Shown: positions 17,816 through 27,017, counted from the stretch's first letter. The stretch is DNA of 64,000 nt from Nocardioides sp. 1609 (GCF_004522105.1 NZ_SPUJ01000011.1:1-64000); one strand, 5' to 3'. The notes: generated by a model from the letters alone, not told the origin. A program made the numbers and translations.

Positions 17816-18514
17816 ATGCCGCTGATCGAGCTGCGCGACGTCGCGGTCACCGTCTCGACGCCGTCCGGTGACCGGGCGCTGCTGCACCCGACGTCGCTGT
17901 CGCTCGGCGAGCAGCGGATCGGCGTGATCGGGCCGAACGGCTCGGGCAAGTCGACGCTCGTGCGGTTGCTCAACGGCCTCGTGACCCCGACGGCCGGCGC
18001 GGTCGTCGTCGGGGGCGTGGACGTCGTCGCCCAGCCGGCGGCGGCCCGCCGGCTCGTCGGCTTCTGCTTCACCGACCCCGCGGCCCAGCTCGTGATGCCG
18101 ACGTGCGTCGAGGACGTCGAGCTGTCGCTGCGCCGGCACGAGAAGGACGCCGCCACCCGGCGTCGGCGCGCGCTCGAGGTGCTCGACGAGCACGGGCTCC
18201 TCGCCCACGCCGACCTGAGCGTGCACGCGCTCTCGGGCGGCCAGAAGCAGCTGCTCGCCCTCGCCGGCGTGCTCGCCGTCCGGCCGCAGGTGCTGGTCGC
18301 CGACGAGCCGACGACCCTGCTCGACCTCGTCCACACGCGGCGGGTCGGCGACCTGCTGTTCGCGCTGGAGCAGCAGCTGGTGCTGGTCACCCACGACCTC
18401 GACCTGGTGCGCCGCTGCGACCGGGTGCTCGTGGTCGACGACGCCCGCGTCGTCTTCGACGGGCCGGCGGGCGCCGCCGTCGACCACTACGTCGCCTCGG
18501 TCACCGGGCGGTGA
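17816..18514 (+). CDS. bioM: ECF transporter ATP-binding subunit (BioM)
   Basis: This 232-residue ABC ATPase powers the biotin importer. Walker A is IGPNGSGKST (about residues 40-49). The Q-loop region reads GFCFTDPAAQLVMPT, typical of energy-coupling-factor ATPases. LSGGQKQLLALAGVL is the signature, VLVADEPTTLLD the Walker B, and VLVTHDLDLV carries the switch His. It starts ten bases after bioY and is followed by bioN four bases later. A single ATPase suggests a homodimer. Confidence 0.92.
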   Translation: MPLIELRDVAVTVSTPSGDRALLHPTSLSLGEQRIGVIGPNGSGKSTLVRLLNGLVTPTAGAVVVGGVDVVAQPAAARRLVGFCFTDPAAQLVMPTCVEDVELSLRRHEKDAATRRRRALEVLDEHGLLAHADLSVHALSGGQKQLLALAGVLAVRPQVLVADEPTTLLDLVHTRRVGDLLFALEQQLVLVTHDLDLVRRCDRVLVVDDARVVFDGPAGAAVDHYVASVTGR

Positions 18515-18518
18515 GCCG

Positions 18519-19154
18519 GTGAGGGGGACGGCGCCCCGGTCGGTGACCGTCGGGCTCTACCACCCGGGCGACACGGTGCTGCACCGGCTGCCGGCCGGCG
18601 CCAAGCTGGCCGGGCTCTCGCTGGTCAGCGTCGGCACCGTCGTGTCGCACGCGCCGGCGGTGACGGTCGCGGTGTTCGTCCTCGCCGTGCTGCTGGCGTG
18701 GGTCGGGCGGGTCCCGCTGGTGTCGCTGGTCCGCTCGCTGCGCCTGGTGCTGGCGGTCGCCGTGGTGGCCGCCGCCCTGCAGTGGTGGTGGTACGACTTC
18801 CCCAAGGCCGCCGAGACCCTCGTGGACCTGGTCTCCCTGGCCCTGCTCGCGGTCGTCGTCACGGTCACCACCCCGGTGACGACGATGCTCGACACGATCG
18901 TGCGGCTGCTGGGCCCGCTGCGTCGCGTCGGCCTCGACACCGAGCGGGTCGCGCTGGCGGTCGCCCTCGCGATCCGCGCCCTGCCCGCGACCGTCGACCT
19001 GGGCCGCGAGACCCGCGACGCGGCCCGCGCCCGCGGGCTCGGGCGCAACCCGCGGGCGTACCTGACGCCGTTCGTCATCCGCGTCGTCGCGCAGGCGCAC
19101 CTGACCGGCGACGCGCTCGTCGCGCGCGGCATCGGCGACGACGACCTGGTCTGA
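18519..19154 (+). CDS. bioN: ECF transporter transmembrane coupling subunit (BioN, CbiQ family)
   Basis: This 211-residue membrane protein links the ATPases to BioY. It has about five hydrophobic segments and the EcfT hallmark Ala-Arg-Gly motifs in its cytoplasmic helices: ARARGLG at about residues 167-173 and ARGIGDD near the C-terminus. GTG at 18519 is used, four bases after the bioM stop; a GTG about eight codons later is an alternative. It completes the bioY-bioM-bioN set. Confidence 0.9.
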   Translation: MRGTAPRSVTVGLYHPGDTVLHRLPAGAKLAGLSLVSVGTVVSHAPAVTVAVFVLAVLLAWVGRVPLVSLVRSLRLVLAVAVVAAALQWWWYDFPKAAETLVDLVSLALLAVVVTVTTPVTTMLDTIVRLLGPLRRVGLDTERVALAVALAIRALPATVDLGRETRDAARARGLGRNPRAYLTPFVIRVVAQAHLTGDALVARGIGDDDLV

Positions 19155-19292
19155 TGCTCCGCGACCGCCGGGAACCGGCCGGTGTCGAGGTCGAGGTCCC
19201 GGCCCACCGGGGCCGAGCCACGGCCAGCGGCGACGCGGGCCCGTGGCCCGGTCGCCGCTCGGGCGCTCGCCGGCTCGGCCTCCGGCGCGACG

Positions 19293-19712
19293 TCAGCCCG
19301 TGGCGAGCAGCCGCTCGACGCGCAGGACGTCGAGCTCGTGCTCGATGTCACCGGTCATGGCGTGCGCCAGCCGCAGGTGCGGCAGCGCCTCGCGCAGCCG
19401 GGACTGCCGCTCGAGCGTGCGGCCGAGCGCGTGCCGGGCCCACACGTCGCTCGGGTCGTCGTCGACGAGGGCGACGAGCTCGGTCTCGGCCGGACCGAGC
19501 GAGGCACGCATGAAGTAGGCCCAGGCGCGCAACGTGCGCAGCCCACGGTTGCCGGGGTCCCGTTCCAGGGCCGGGGCCAGCACCTCGAGCGCCTCGCGCG
19601 GGGCGCGGCGCTCCAGCAGGTCGTGCGCGACCCGGTGCGCGGACTCCAGGCCACGCTGGCCGGGGAAGACGATGGCCGGGACGGCGATCTCAGGCAGCTC
19701 CTCGATGTTCAC
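19293..19712 (-). CDS. TPR-repeat protein of unknown role
   Basis: This 139-residue soluble protein consists of repeated helix pairs: AHRVAHDLLERRAPREALEV, LRTLRAWAYFMRASLGPAET and HALGRTLERQSRLREALPHL, each with the Ala/Gly/Leu spacing of tetratricopeptide repeats. Small TPR proteins of this type are common in actinobacteria and probably mediate protein contacts. It is divergent from prfC (62-base gap) and convergent with bioN. No partner is evident. Confidence 0.75.
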   Translation of the reverse strand: MNIEELPEIAVPAIVFPGQRGLESAHRVAHDLLERRAPREALEVLAPALERDPGNRGLRTLRAWAYFMRASLGPAETELVALVDDDPSDVWARHALGRTLERQSRLREALPHLRLAHAMTGDIEHELDVLRVERLLATG

Positions 19713-19761
19713 ACCGGCACAACGCGAGGACGCCGATCACGATTCCTGGCCCGGTGCCGGG

Positions 19762-19767
19762 TAGTTT
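19762..19767 (+). promoter_or_regulatory. -10 box of a predicted leaderless prfC transcript
   Basis: TAGTTT lies seven bases before the GTG at 19775. It fits TANNNT at leaderless spacing. There is no Shine-Dalgarno sequence before the start. Confidence 0.6.
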
Positions 19768-19774
19768 TCGGCGA

Positions 19775-21343
19775 GTGTCCGACAGCCGCCCCCGCCGTAC
19801 CTTCGCGGTCATCAGCCACCCCGACGCCGGCAAGTCCACCCTGACCGAGGCGCTCGCGCTGCACGCGCGGGTGATCACCGAGGCCGGTGCCGTGCACGGC
19901 AAGGGCGGGCGTCGCGCGACCGTCTCCGACTGGATGGACATGGAGAAGGCGCGCGGGATCTCGATCACCTCGGCCGCGCTGCAGTTCACCTACCGCGACC
20001 ACGTCGTGAACCTCGTTGACACCCCCGGCCACAGCGACTTCTCCGAGGACACCTACCGCGTGCTGTCGGCCGTCGACTCCGCCGTGATGCTCGTGGACGC
20101 CGGCAAGGGGCTGGAGCCGCAGACGCTCAAGCTGTTCCGCGTCTGCGCGCTGCGCGGCATCCCGGTCATCACCGTCATCAACAAGTGGGACCGCCCCGGG
20201 TTGTCCGCACTCGAGCTGATGGACCTCATCGAGCAGCAGATCAAGCTGCGCCCGACCCCGCTCACCTGGCCCGTCGGCGAGGCGGGCGACTTCCGGGGCG
20301 TGCTCGACCGGCGTACCGGCGAGTTCGTGAAGTACACCCGCACCGCCGGCGGCGCGACCCGCGCGCCGGAGCGGCGGATGCCGGCGTCCGACGTCGACGC
20401 CGCGGACCTGCCGGTCTGGCAGGACGCCGTCGAGGAGCACGAGCTGCTCGAGGCCGACGGCGCCGACCACGACCAGGAGCAGTTCCTGGCCGGCCGGACG
20501 ACGCCGGTCATGTTCGCCTCGGCGCTGCAGAACTTCGGCGTCGCCCAGCTGCTCGACCTGCTGCTCGACCTGGCGCCCGCCCCGCACGCCACCGAGGGCG
20601 TCGACGGGTCGGTCCGCGAGCCCGCCGACGACTTCAGCGCCTTCGTCTTCAAGGTGCAGTCGGGCATGAACGCCGCCCACCGCGACCGGCTCGCCTACGC
20701 GCGGGTCGTGTCGGGCACCTTCGAGCGCGGCATGGTCGTCACGCACGCCTCGACCGGGCGCCCCTTCGCCACCAAGTACGCCCAGGCCGTCTTCGGCCGC
20801 GAGCTCTCCTCGATCGAGGAGGCCTCCCCCGGCGACATCATCGGCCTCGTCAACGCCCAGGCCCTGCGGGTCGGCGACACCGTGTACGTCGGCGACGCGA
20901 TCGAGTACCCGCCGGTGCCGACGTTCGCCCCCGAGCACTTCATGACCGTGACGGCGGCCGACGTCGGTCGCTACAAGCAGTTCCGCAAGGGGATCGACCA
21001 GCTCGACCAGGAGGGCGTCGTCCAGGTCCTGCGCTCCGACCTCCGCGGCGACCAGAGCCCGGTGCTCGCGGCGGTCGGACCGATGCAGTTCGAGGTCGTC
21101 GAGGAGCGGATGGAGAACGAGTTCAACTCCCCGATCCGGCTCTCCCGGCTGGACTACCAGGTCGCCCGCCGCACCGACGCCGACGGGGCGGCCGCGCTCT
21201 CCGGCAAGCGCGGCGTCGAGGTGCTCCAACGCTCCGACGGCACCCACCTCGCGCTCTTCGTCGACAAGTGGCGCGCCGACGTCACCGCCCGCGACAACCC
21301 CGACATCCTGCTCGAGGCGCTGCCCGCGGGTGGCGCAGCCTGA
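19775..21343 (+). CDS. prfC: Peptide chain release factor 3
   Basis: RF3 is a GTPase that recycles release factors RF1 and RF2 after termination. The 522-residue protein has the G-domain motifs AVISHPDAGKSTLTEA (P loop), RGISITSAALQF (switch I), VDTPGHSDF (G3) and VINKWDRPG (G4). Beta-barrel and C-terminal EF-G-like domains follow, with the usual DVGRYKQFRKGIDQLDQEG region. The start is GTG 19775 rather than the in-frame GTG at 19754, because the -10 box lies between them. It is monocistronic. Confidence 0.93.
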   Translation: MSDSRPRRTFAVISHPDAGKSTLTEALALHARVITEAGAVHGKGGRRATVSDWMDMEKARGISITSAALQFTYRDHVVNLVDTPGHSDFSEDTYRVLSAVDSAVMLVDAGKGLEPQTLKLFRVCALRGIPVITVINKWDRPGLSALELMDLIEQQIKLRPTPLTWPVGEAGDFRGVLDRRTGEFVKYTRTAGGATRAPERRMPASDVDAADLPVWQDAVEEHELLEADGADHDQEQFLAGRTTPVMFASALQNFGVAQLLDLLLDLAPAPHATEGVDGSVREPADDFSAFVFKVQSGMNAAHRDRLAYARVVSGTFERGMVVTHASTGRPFATKYAQAVFGRELSSIEEASPGDIIGLVNAQALRVGDTVYVGDAIEYPPVPTFAPEHFMTVTAADVGRYKQFRKGIDQLDQEGVVQVLRSDLRGDQSPVLAAVGPMQFEVVEERMENEFNSPIRLSRLDYQVARRTDADGAAALSGKRGVEVLQRSDGTHLALFVDKWRADVTARDNPDILLEALPAGGAA

Positions 21344-21483
21344 GGGTCGGCCCTCCGCTGGTCGAGCCGGCCCGCACCTGGCTGCCGCGCGACGGTCCGC
21401 GGAGGTCGCGTGCCTGGGAACGGTCCGTGCGCCGTCCGGGGACACACGACCCGTTCCGGGCCACCCAGGGCCGCGGGCAGCGG

Positions 21484-21489
21484 TAGGTT
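21484..21489 (+). promoter_or_regulatory. -10 box of a predicted leaderless sulfotransferase transcript
   Basis: TAGGTT is eight bases before the ATG at 21498 and no Shine-Dalgarno sequence is present. The 154 bases between prfC and this gene hold nothing else recognisable. Confidence 0.5.
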
Positions 21490-21497
21490 CGGCGTCG

Positions 21498-22217
21498 ATG
21501 ACCTACCGGATCGCCATGTGGTCGGGCCCGCGCAACCTGTCCACGGCACTGATGCGCAGCTTCGAGAACCGCTCGGACTGCAGCGTGGTCGACGAGCCGC
21601 TCTACGCCGCCTACCTGCACGCGACGGGCCTCGACCACCCGGCCCGCGACGCGGTCGTGGCCTCGCAGGCCACCGAGTGGACGACGCTGGCCGCCGAGCT
21701 CACCACCGGTGCGGTGTCCACGCCGGTGCAGTACCAGAAGCACATGACCCACCACCTGCTCCCCGAGGTCGACCGCGACTCGCTCGCCGACCTGCACCAC
21801 GCCTTCCTGGTGCGCGACCCGCGGCGGGTCCTGACGTCGTACGCCAAGGTGCGCGACGAGCCGACCCTCGAGGACCTCGGCCTGCCGCAGCAGGTCGAGC
21901 TCTTCGAGCGCTACGGCGGACCGGTCGTCGACGCCGCCGACCTGCTGGCCGACCCGCACGACACCCTCACGGCCCTGTGTGCCGCGCTCGGCATCGACTT
22001 CGACGAGGCGATGCTGTCGTGGCCGGCCGGGCCGCGCGCGAGCGACGGCGTCTGGGCGCCGTACTGGTACGCCGGCGTCGAGGCGTCGACGGGGTTCGAG
22101 CGTCACTCCCCCGGCGAGGCCGATCCCGTGCCGGCCCACCTCGAGCCGCTGCTCGAGCGCTGCCTGACCCACTACGAGGCCCTCGCCCCCTACCGGATCG
22201 GACCCGACCCCACGTGA
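21498..22217 (+). CDS. Sulfotransferase-like protein
   Basis: This 239-residue protein opens with MTYRIAMWSGPRNLSTALMR, which matches the 5'-phosphosulfate-binding loop of sulfotransferases. The segment LVRDPRRVLTSYAKV (about residues 96-110) corresponds to the 3'-phosphate-binding region, so PAPS or PAP binding is expected. It is overlapped by the class IV aminotransferase gene (GTGA, 22214-22217), so the two are co-translated and likely share a substrate or pathway. I recall this pair occurring together in other genomes, but no characterised function. Confidence 0.75.
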   Translation: MTYRIAMWSGPRNLSTALMRSFENRSDCSVVDEPLYAAYLHATGLDHPARDAVVASQATEWTTLAAELTTGAVSTPVQYQKHMTHHLLPEVDRDSLADLHHAFLVRDPRRVLTSYAKVRDEPTLEDLGLPQQVELFERYGGPVVDAADLLADPHDTLTALCAALGIDFDEAMLSWPAGPRASDGVWAPYWYAGVEASTGFERHSPGEADPVPAHLEPLLERCLTHYEALAPYRIGPDPT

Positions 22218-23113
22218 AGCAGAGCTACGACCCCCGCAACGACCAGCTGCTGGTCAACGTCGGCGGGGTCCTGTCCGCACCGCACGAGGCCAGGATCAGC
22301 CCGTTCGACTCCGTGGTGCAGGGCGGCGACGCCGTCTGGGAGGGCCTGCGGCTCCACGACGGCCGGATCTTCGCCCTCACCGAGCACCTGGCCCGGCTGC
22401 GGCGGTCGGCGCGGGCACTGGCCTTCACCGAGGTCCCGACCGACGAGGAGATCACCGCCGAGATCACCCGCACCCTGCAGGCCAACGGCATGCGCGACGA
22501 CGTGCACGTCCGGCTGACCCTGACCCGCGGGGTCAAGGTCACCAGTGGCATGGACCCCCGGCTCAACACCGCCGGCCCGACCCTGATCGTGCTCGCGGAG
22601 TTCAAGTCGCCGGTCTACGACGACGCAGGGATCACCCTGGTCACCGCCTCGGTCCGCCGGCACCGGGCCGACTCGCTCGACCCGAAGATCCACCACAACA
22701 ACCTGCTCACCTCGATCCTGGCCAAGATCGAGGCCAACGTCGCCGGTGCCGACGACGCGCTGATGCTCGACGACGCCGGCTTCGTCGCCGAGACCAACGC
22801 CACCCACGTCTTCCACGTCGCCGACGGGGTCCTGCACACCCCCACGACGCGGGCCTGCCCCGAGGGCATCACCCGCGCGACCGTGCTCGAGCTGGGCGCC
22901 GAGCTCGGCATCGCCACCGAGGTCGGCGACCACTCCCAGACCCAGCTCTACACCGCCGACGAGGTCTTCGTGACCGGCACCATGGGCGGCCTGGCACCGG
23001 TCGTCGCGATCGACGGCCGCGTGATCGGTACCGGAGCCCGCGGCCCGGTGACTGAGCGGCTGGTCACGGCGTACGCCGCGCGCACGGCGACCTCGGGTGT
23101 CCAGGTCGTCTGA
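22214..23113 (+). CDS. Class IV PLP aminotransferase (branched-chain / D-amino acid type)
   Basis: This 299-residue fold-type IV enzyme has GGDAVWEGLRLHDG at the N-terminal barrel, the PLP lysine in DPKIHHNNLLTSI (about residue 157) and the cofactor phosphate region ETNATHVFHV with TRACPEGITRATV. These features match IlvE-like and D-alanine-aminotransferase-like proteins. Coupling to the sulfotransferase-like gene suggests a role on an amino compound rather than routine branched-chain amino acid synthesis. It ends before a strong bidirectional terminator. Confidence 0.85.
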   Translation: MKQSYDPRNDQLLVNVGGVLSAPHEARISPFDSVVQGGDAVWEGLRLHDGRIFALTEHLARLRRSARALAFTEVPTDEEITAEITRTLQANGMRDDVHVRLTLTRGVKVTSGMDPRLNTAGPTLIVLAEFKSPVYDDAGITLVTASVRRHRADSLDPKIHHNNLLTSILAKIEANVAGADDALMLDDAGFVAETNATHVFHVADGVLHTPTTRACPEGITRATVLELGAELGIATEVGDHSQTQLYTADEVFVTGTMGGLAPVVAIDGRVIGTGARGPVTERLVTAYAARTATSGVQVV

Positions 23114-23169
23114 GCCCCGGTCTCGGACGCCCGGGGATCGTCGAACGCCGGACGGGCCCGGACGACGAG

Positions 23170-23224
23170 GTCCCTGCCGTCCGGGTGCCGGGCTCTCGCG
23201 GAGCGGCACCCGAACGCCAGGGAC
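23170..23224. terminator. Long hairpin between convergent genes
   Basis: The arms 23170-23190 and 23204-23224 pair over 21 bases with two mismatches, separated by a 13-base loop. It lies midway between the convergent aminotransferase (ends 23113) and fprA (ends 23273), so it can serve both strands. Confidence 0.8.
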
Positions 23225-23272
23225 GTGGTGGGGCCGGGGCTGACCGGCGCGGGCAGGAGCAGCCGGGGCGGG

Positions 23273-24625
23273 TCAGCCGCGGGCGACGCGGAGCATCTCC
23301 TCGCGCGCGACGACCTTGATCCGCTCGCGCCCGGCCGCCTCGCCGAGGGCGAGCTCGTGGGCGTCGAGACGCTCCCAGCCGTCCCAGGTGACGACGTCGA
23401 CGCCGCGGTCAGCGAGGTGGGCGACCAGGCCGTCGGGGTCGGTGTCCTCGGGGACGGCGAGCGCGTCGACGTCCTCGAGGAGGTGCGCGACCGTCTGGGC
23501 GGCGTCGGACTTGGTGTGGCCGATCAGGCCGACCGGGCCGCGCTTGATCCAGCCGGTGACGTAGGCACCGGGCACCGGCACGCCGTCGAGGTCGAGCACC
23601 CGCCCGCCGTCGTTCGGGATGACGCCGGCGGCCTGGTCGAAGGGCAGGTCGACGAGCTGGGTGGAGAGGTAGCCGACCGCGCGGTAGACCGCCTGGACGG
23701 GCGTGTCGACGTACTCGCCGGTGCCGCGGGCGGTGCCGTCGCCCCGCAGCTCGGTGATCTCGGTGCGCAGGCCCTCGACGCGGTCGGTGCCGAGCACCTC
23801 GACCGGGGCCTGGCACAGGTGGATGTGGATCCGGCGCGAGGCACCCGTCGGCTCGGCGTCGACGTGCTTGAGGAGCGTGTCGACGACGAGGCGGACGCCC
23901 TTGCTGGAGCTGATCGCCTGCTGGCTGGCCTCGTCGATCTCGAAGCCCTCGGGGTGCACGATGACGTCGACCTCGGGCGAGTGCGACAGCTCGCGCAGCT
24001 CCATCGGCGTGAACTTGATCTGCGCCGGACCGCGGCGGGCGAAGACGTGGATGTCGCGCGCCCGGTTGAGCGCGAGGCCCTGGAAGACGTTGTCGGCGAT
24101 CTCGGTGCTCAGCTGCTCCTCGGCCGGCTTCGCGAGCATCCGGGCGACGTCGAGGGCGACGTTGCCGGCGCCGAGGACGGCGACCGACTCGGCCTCGAGC
24201 GGCCAGTGGGCGGGGACGTCGGGGTGACCGGCGTACCAGGACACGAAGTCGGCCGCACCGTGGCTGCCCGGCAGGTCGACGCCCGGGATGTCGAGCGGTC
24301 GGTCGGCCATCGCGCCGGTCGCGAAGACGACGGCGTCGTAGAAGCGCTGCAGGTCGTCGAGCTTGAGGTCGGTGCCGTACTCGACGTTGCCGAGGAAGCG
24401 GATCTCCTCGCGGCTCAGCACCCGCCGCAGCGCCTTGACGATCTCCTTGATGCGCGGGTGGTCCGGCGCGACGCCGTAGCGCACGAGGCCGTACGGCGCC
24501 GGCAGGCGGTCGAGGATGTCGACGCTGACCCAAACACCGGCCTCGTCGGCCTCCTTGGTCAGGATGTCGGCGGCGTAGATGCCCGCCGGGCCGGCACCGA
24601 CGACGGCGACGCGGATGTTGCGCAT
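23273..24625 (-). CDS. fprA: Ferredoxin/adrenodoxin-type NADP reductase
   Basis: FprA-type flavoproteins pass electrons between NADPH and ferredoxins, for example to cytochromes P450. The 450-residue protein has the FAD site VAVVGAGPAGIYAADIL at residues about 5-21. The NADPH site is VAVLGAGNVALDVARML (about 155-171), and the C-terminus carries GWIKRGPVGLIGHTKSDA, diagnostic of this family. AGGAG precedes the ATG. It is divergent from gabT across a 162-base region with a palindrome. Confidence 0.92.
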   Translation of the reverse strand: MRNIRVAVVGAGPAGIYAADILTKEADEAGVWVSVDILDRLPAPYGLVRYGVAPDHPRIKEIVKALRRVLSREEIRFLGNVEYGTDLKLDDLQRFYDAVVFATGAMADRPLDIPGVDLPGSHGAADFVSWYAGHPDVPAHWPLEAESVAVLGAGNVALDVARMLAKPAEEQLSTEIADNVFQGLALNRARDIHVFARRGPAQIKFTPMELRELSHSPEVDVIVHPEGFEIDEASQQAISSSKGVRLVVDTLLKHVDAEPTGASRRIHIHLCQAPVEVLGTDRVEGLRTEITELRGDGTARGTGEYVDTPVQAVYRAVGYLSTQLVDLPFDQAAGVIPNDGGRVLDLDGVPVPGAYVTGWIKRGPVGLIGHTKSDAAQTVAHLLEDVDALAVPEDTDPDGLVAHLADRGVDVVTWDGWERLDAHELALGEAAGRERIKVVAREEMLRVARG

Positions 24626-24701
24626 GGGGAGGTACTCCTGGTGGTGTCGAGGGGCTGCGGCTCCAGCCTGTCGTGGGGGCAAGGTCATGCCTACCCGCCA
24701 C

Positions 24702-24723
24702 CTTCCTGTGAACCCACAGGAAG
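24702..24723. promoter_or_regulatory. Palindrome in the fprA-gabT intergenic region
   Basis: CTTCCTGTG (24702-24710) and CACAGGAAG (24715-24723) are exact inverted repeats with a four-base spacer. A further half-site, GCCTGTGA, follows at 24725-24732. TAGATT at 24749-24754 is a likely -10 for gabT. The site would lie near the -35 of that promoter, which suits a repressor. The regulator gene is not in the vicinity. Confidence 0.6.
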
Positions 24724-24787
24724 TGCCTGTGAGTCTCGACACGACGGATAGATTCACCTCGATCGCACGACATCTCCAGGAGGACCC

Positions 24788-26143
24788 GTGAGCGCACCCG
24801 CCATCGACCAGAGCACCGTCGTCCAGGAGCGTCGCCTCGTCACCGCCCTCCCCGGCCCGCGCTCGGTCGAGCTGATGGCCCGCAAGCAGGCCGCCGTCGC
24901 CGCCGGCGTCGGGACGACGATGCCGGTCTTCGCGGCCCGCGCGGCGGGCGGGATCGTCGTCGACGTCGACGGCAACCACCTGATCGACCTCGGCTCGGGC
25001 ATCGCGGTCACCACGGTCGGCAACAGCGCGCCGCGCGTGGTCGCGGCGGTGCAGCAGCAGGTCGCCGACTTCACCCACACCTGCTTCATGATCACGCCCT
25101 ACGAGTCGTACGTCGCGGTGGCCGAGGCCCTCAACCGGCTGACGCCCGGCGACCACGAGAAGCGCACCGCGCTGTTCAACTCCGGCGCCGAGGCGGTCGA
25201 GAACGCCGTCAAGATCGCTCGCACGGCGACCGGCCGTCCCGCGGTGGCGGTCTTCGACCACGCCTACCACGGCCGGACCAACCTCACGATGGCGATGACC
25301 GCGAAGGTGATGCCCTACAAGCACCGCTTCGGCCCGTTCGCCTCCGAGGTCTACCGCGCGCCGCTGTCGTACCCGTTCCGCGACGGCCTCGACGGCGCCA
25401 CGGCAGCCGCGCGCGCCCTCGACCTCCTCGAGAAGCAGGTCGGCGCCGACAACCTGGCCGCCCTGGTCATCGAGCCCATCCAGGGCGAGGGCGGGTTCAT
25501 CGAGCCCGCGCCCGGCTTCCTGCCCGCGCTCGCCGCCTGGTGCCGCACGAACGGCGTCGTCTTCGTCGCCGACGAGGTGCAGACCGGGTTCGCCCGCACC
25601 GGCGACCTCTTCGCGTGCGACCGGGAGGGCGTGGTCCCCGACCTGGTCGTCTCGGCCAAGGGCATCGCCGGCGGGCTGCCGCTCTCGGCCGTCACCGGTC
25701 GCGCCGAGCTGATGGACGCCGCGCACGCCGGCGGCCTCGGCGGCACCTACGGCGGCAACCCGCTCGCCTGCGCGGCGGCCCTGGCCGCGATCGAGACGAT
25801 CGAGGCCGACGGCCTGGTGCAGCGGGCGCGCGACGTCGAGCACCTGCTGCTGACCCGGCTGCGCGCCCTCCAGGAGAGCGACCCGCGGATCGGCGACGTC
25901 CGGGGCCGCGGCGCGATGATCGCCGTCGAGCTGGTCCGCGCCGGCGGCACCGACCCCGATCCCGACCTCGCCCGGAGGGTGGCGGCCGCGGCGCACGCCG
26001 AGGGCGTGATCGTGCTGACCTGCGGCACCTACGGCAACGTGCTGCGGTTCCTGCCGCCGCTCGCGATCAGCGACGCGCTCCTCGACGAGGCCTTCGACGT
26101 CGTCGAGCGGGCCTTCGCCGCCTCCCCACCGACGGCGGGCTGA
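24788..26143 (+). CDS. gabT: 4-aminobutyrate--2-oxoglutarate transaminase
   Basis: GabT converts GABA to succinic semialdehyde using 2-oxoglutarate. The 451-residue class III aminotransferase has NSGAEAVENAVKIAR (PLP phosphate loop), the FDHAYHGRTNLT segment, VADEVQTGFARTG (Asp that contacts the PLP nitrogen) and VVSAKGIAGGLPLSA (Schiff-base Lys). CTCCAGGAGGACCC precedes the GTG start. No succinate-semialdehyde dehydrogenase is adjacent, so the partner enzyme must be elsewhere. Confidence 0.92.
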   Translation: MSAPAIDQSTVVQERRLVTALPGPRSVELMARKQAAVAAGVGTTMPVFAARAAGGIVVDVDGNHLIDLGSGIAVTTVGNSAPRVVAAVQQQVADFTHTCFMITPYESYVAVAEALNRLTPGDHEKRTALFNSGAEAVENAVKIARTATGRPAVAVFDHAYHGRTNLTMAMTAKVMPYKHRFGPFASEVYRAPLSYPFRDGLDGATAAARALDLLEKQVGADNLAALVIEPIQGEGGFIEPAPGFLPALAAWCRTNGVVFVADEVQTGFARTGDLFACDREGVVPDLVVSAKGIAGGLPLSAVTGRAELMDAAHAGGLGGTYGGNPLACAAALAAIETIEADGLVQRARDVEHLLLTRLRALQESDPRIGDVRGRGAMIAVELVRAGGTDPDPDLARRVAAAAHAEGVIVLTCGTYGNVLRFLPPLAISDALLDEAFDVVERAFAASPPTAG

Positions 26144-26201
26144 GAGGGCCGCCGACCCCGACGTCCGGGCCCGGAGCGCACGCCGCCCGGCCGCCCCTGC
26201 G

Positions 26202-27017
26202 TCAGGCGCGCACCCAGCCGTCGCCGTCGCGGCGCACCAGGCCGAGCTCCTCGAACGCCGTCAGCCAACCGCCCATCGGCCACTCGCCCCACCGTGCGTG
26301 GAAGAGCCGGCCGTTGCGCAGGATCGCGTCGAGGTGCTCGACCGGGGGCGAGCTGACCGGGTGGTGCTGGTGGTAGGCGCGGGCGGCACCGACCCACCAC
26401 AGACCGACGCCGGCCGCCTCGGCGCAGCGCCCGAGGTCGGTGTCCTCGCCGCCGTAGCCGACGTAGCCCTCGCAGAACCCGCCGACGGCGTCCCACGTCG
26501 CGGGGGTCGTGGCGAACGACAGCGACCAGAAGAGACCCGGGTCGCTCGAGGCGGCGACCTCGCCGGCGGCCGGAGCGGGCCGGGCCGGGTGCGGCGCGTC
26601 GAGGTCGTCGAGCGTGGCGAGGTCGTAGCCGGTCGCGGGCGGGGGCCCGAGGTAGGTGACCGGACCCGACCACAGGCGGTCCGGGTGGGCGGCGACCACG
26701 TCGGCGTACCCGGCGACCAGGCCGGGGCCGGCCAGGCAGTCGACGTCGAGCAGGACGACGACGTCCGCACCGCGCTCGACGAGGTCGGCGACGCCCTGGT
26801 TGCGGGCGGCCGCGAGCGGCAGGCCGAGCGCCGTGGCGTCGATGCGGGTGACGGTCCGCTCGAGCCCGGCGAGGGTCGTCGGGCCGATCCCGGGGTCGTC
26901 GATGGCGACCACGGCGTAGTGGTCGGGGCGCCGCGACCCGCGGGCGAGCGAGCGGTGCTGGGCCTCGAGGTGGGCGTGCCGCCCGTGGGCGATGGTGACG
27001 ACGCCGACGCGGGTCAT
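26202..27017 (-). CDS. Family 2 glycosyltransferase with galactosyltransferase-like C-terminus
   Basis: This 271-residue GT-A enzyme has VVAIDDPGIGPT near the nucleotide site, VVVLLDVDCLAGPGLV (DxD metal site, about residues 87-102) and GGFCEGYVGYGGEDTDLGRC, where the paired Glu-Asp is the probable base. It is the last gene of a four-gene glycosyltransferase operon, overlapping its upstream neighbour by ATGA. The related protein at 45063-46337 has the same GGED motif. It has no membrane segment. The donor and acceptor are unknown. Confidence 0.85.
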   Translation of the reverse strand: MTRVGVVTIAHGRHAHLEAQHRSLARGSRRPDHYAVVAIDDPGIGPTTLAGLERTVTRIDATALGLPLAAARNQGVADLVERGADVVVLLDVDCLAGPGLVAGYADVVAAHPDRLWSGPVTYLGPPPATGYDLATLDDLDAPHPARPAPAAGEVAASSDPGLFWSLSFATTPATWDAVGGFCEGYVGYGGEDTDLGRCAEAAGVGLWWVGAARAYHQHHPVSSPPVEHLDAILRNGRLFHARWGEWPMGGWLTAFEELGLVRRDGDGWVRA

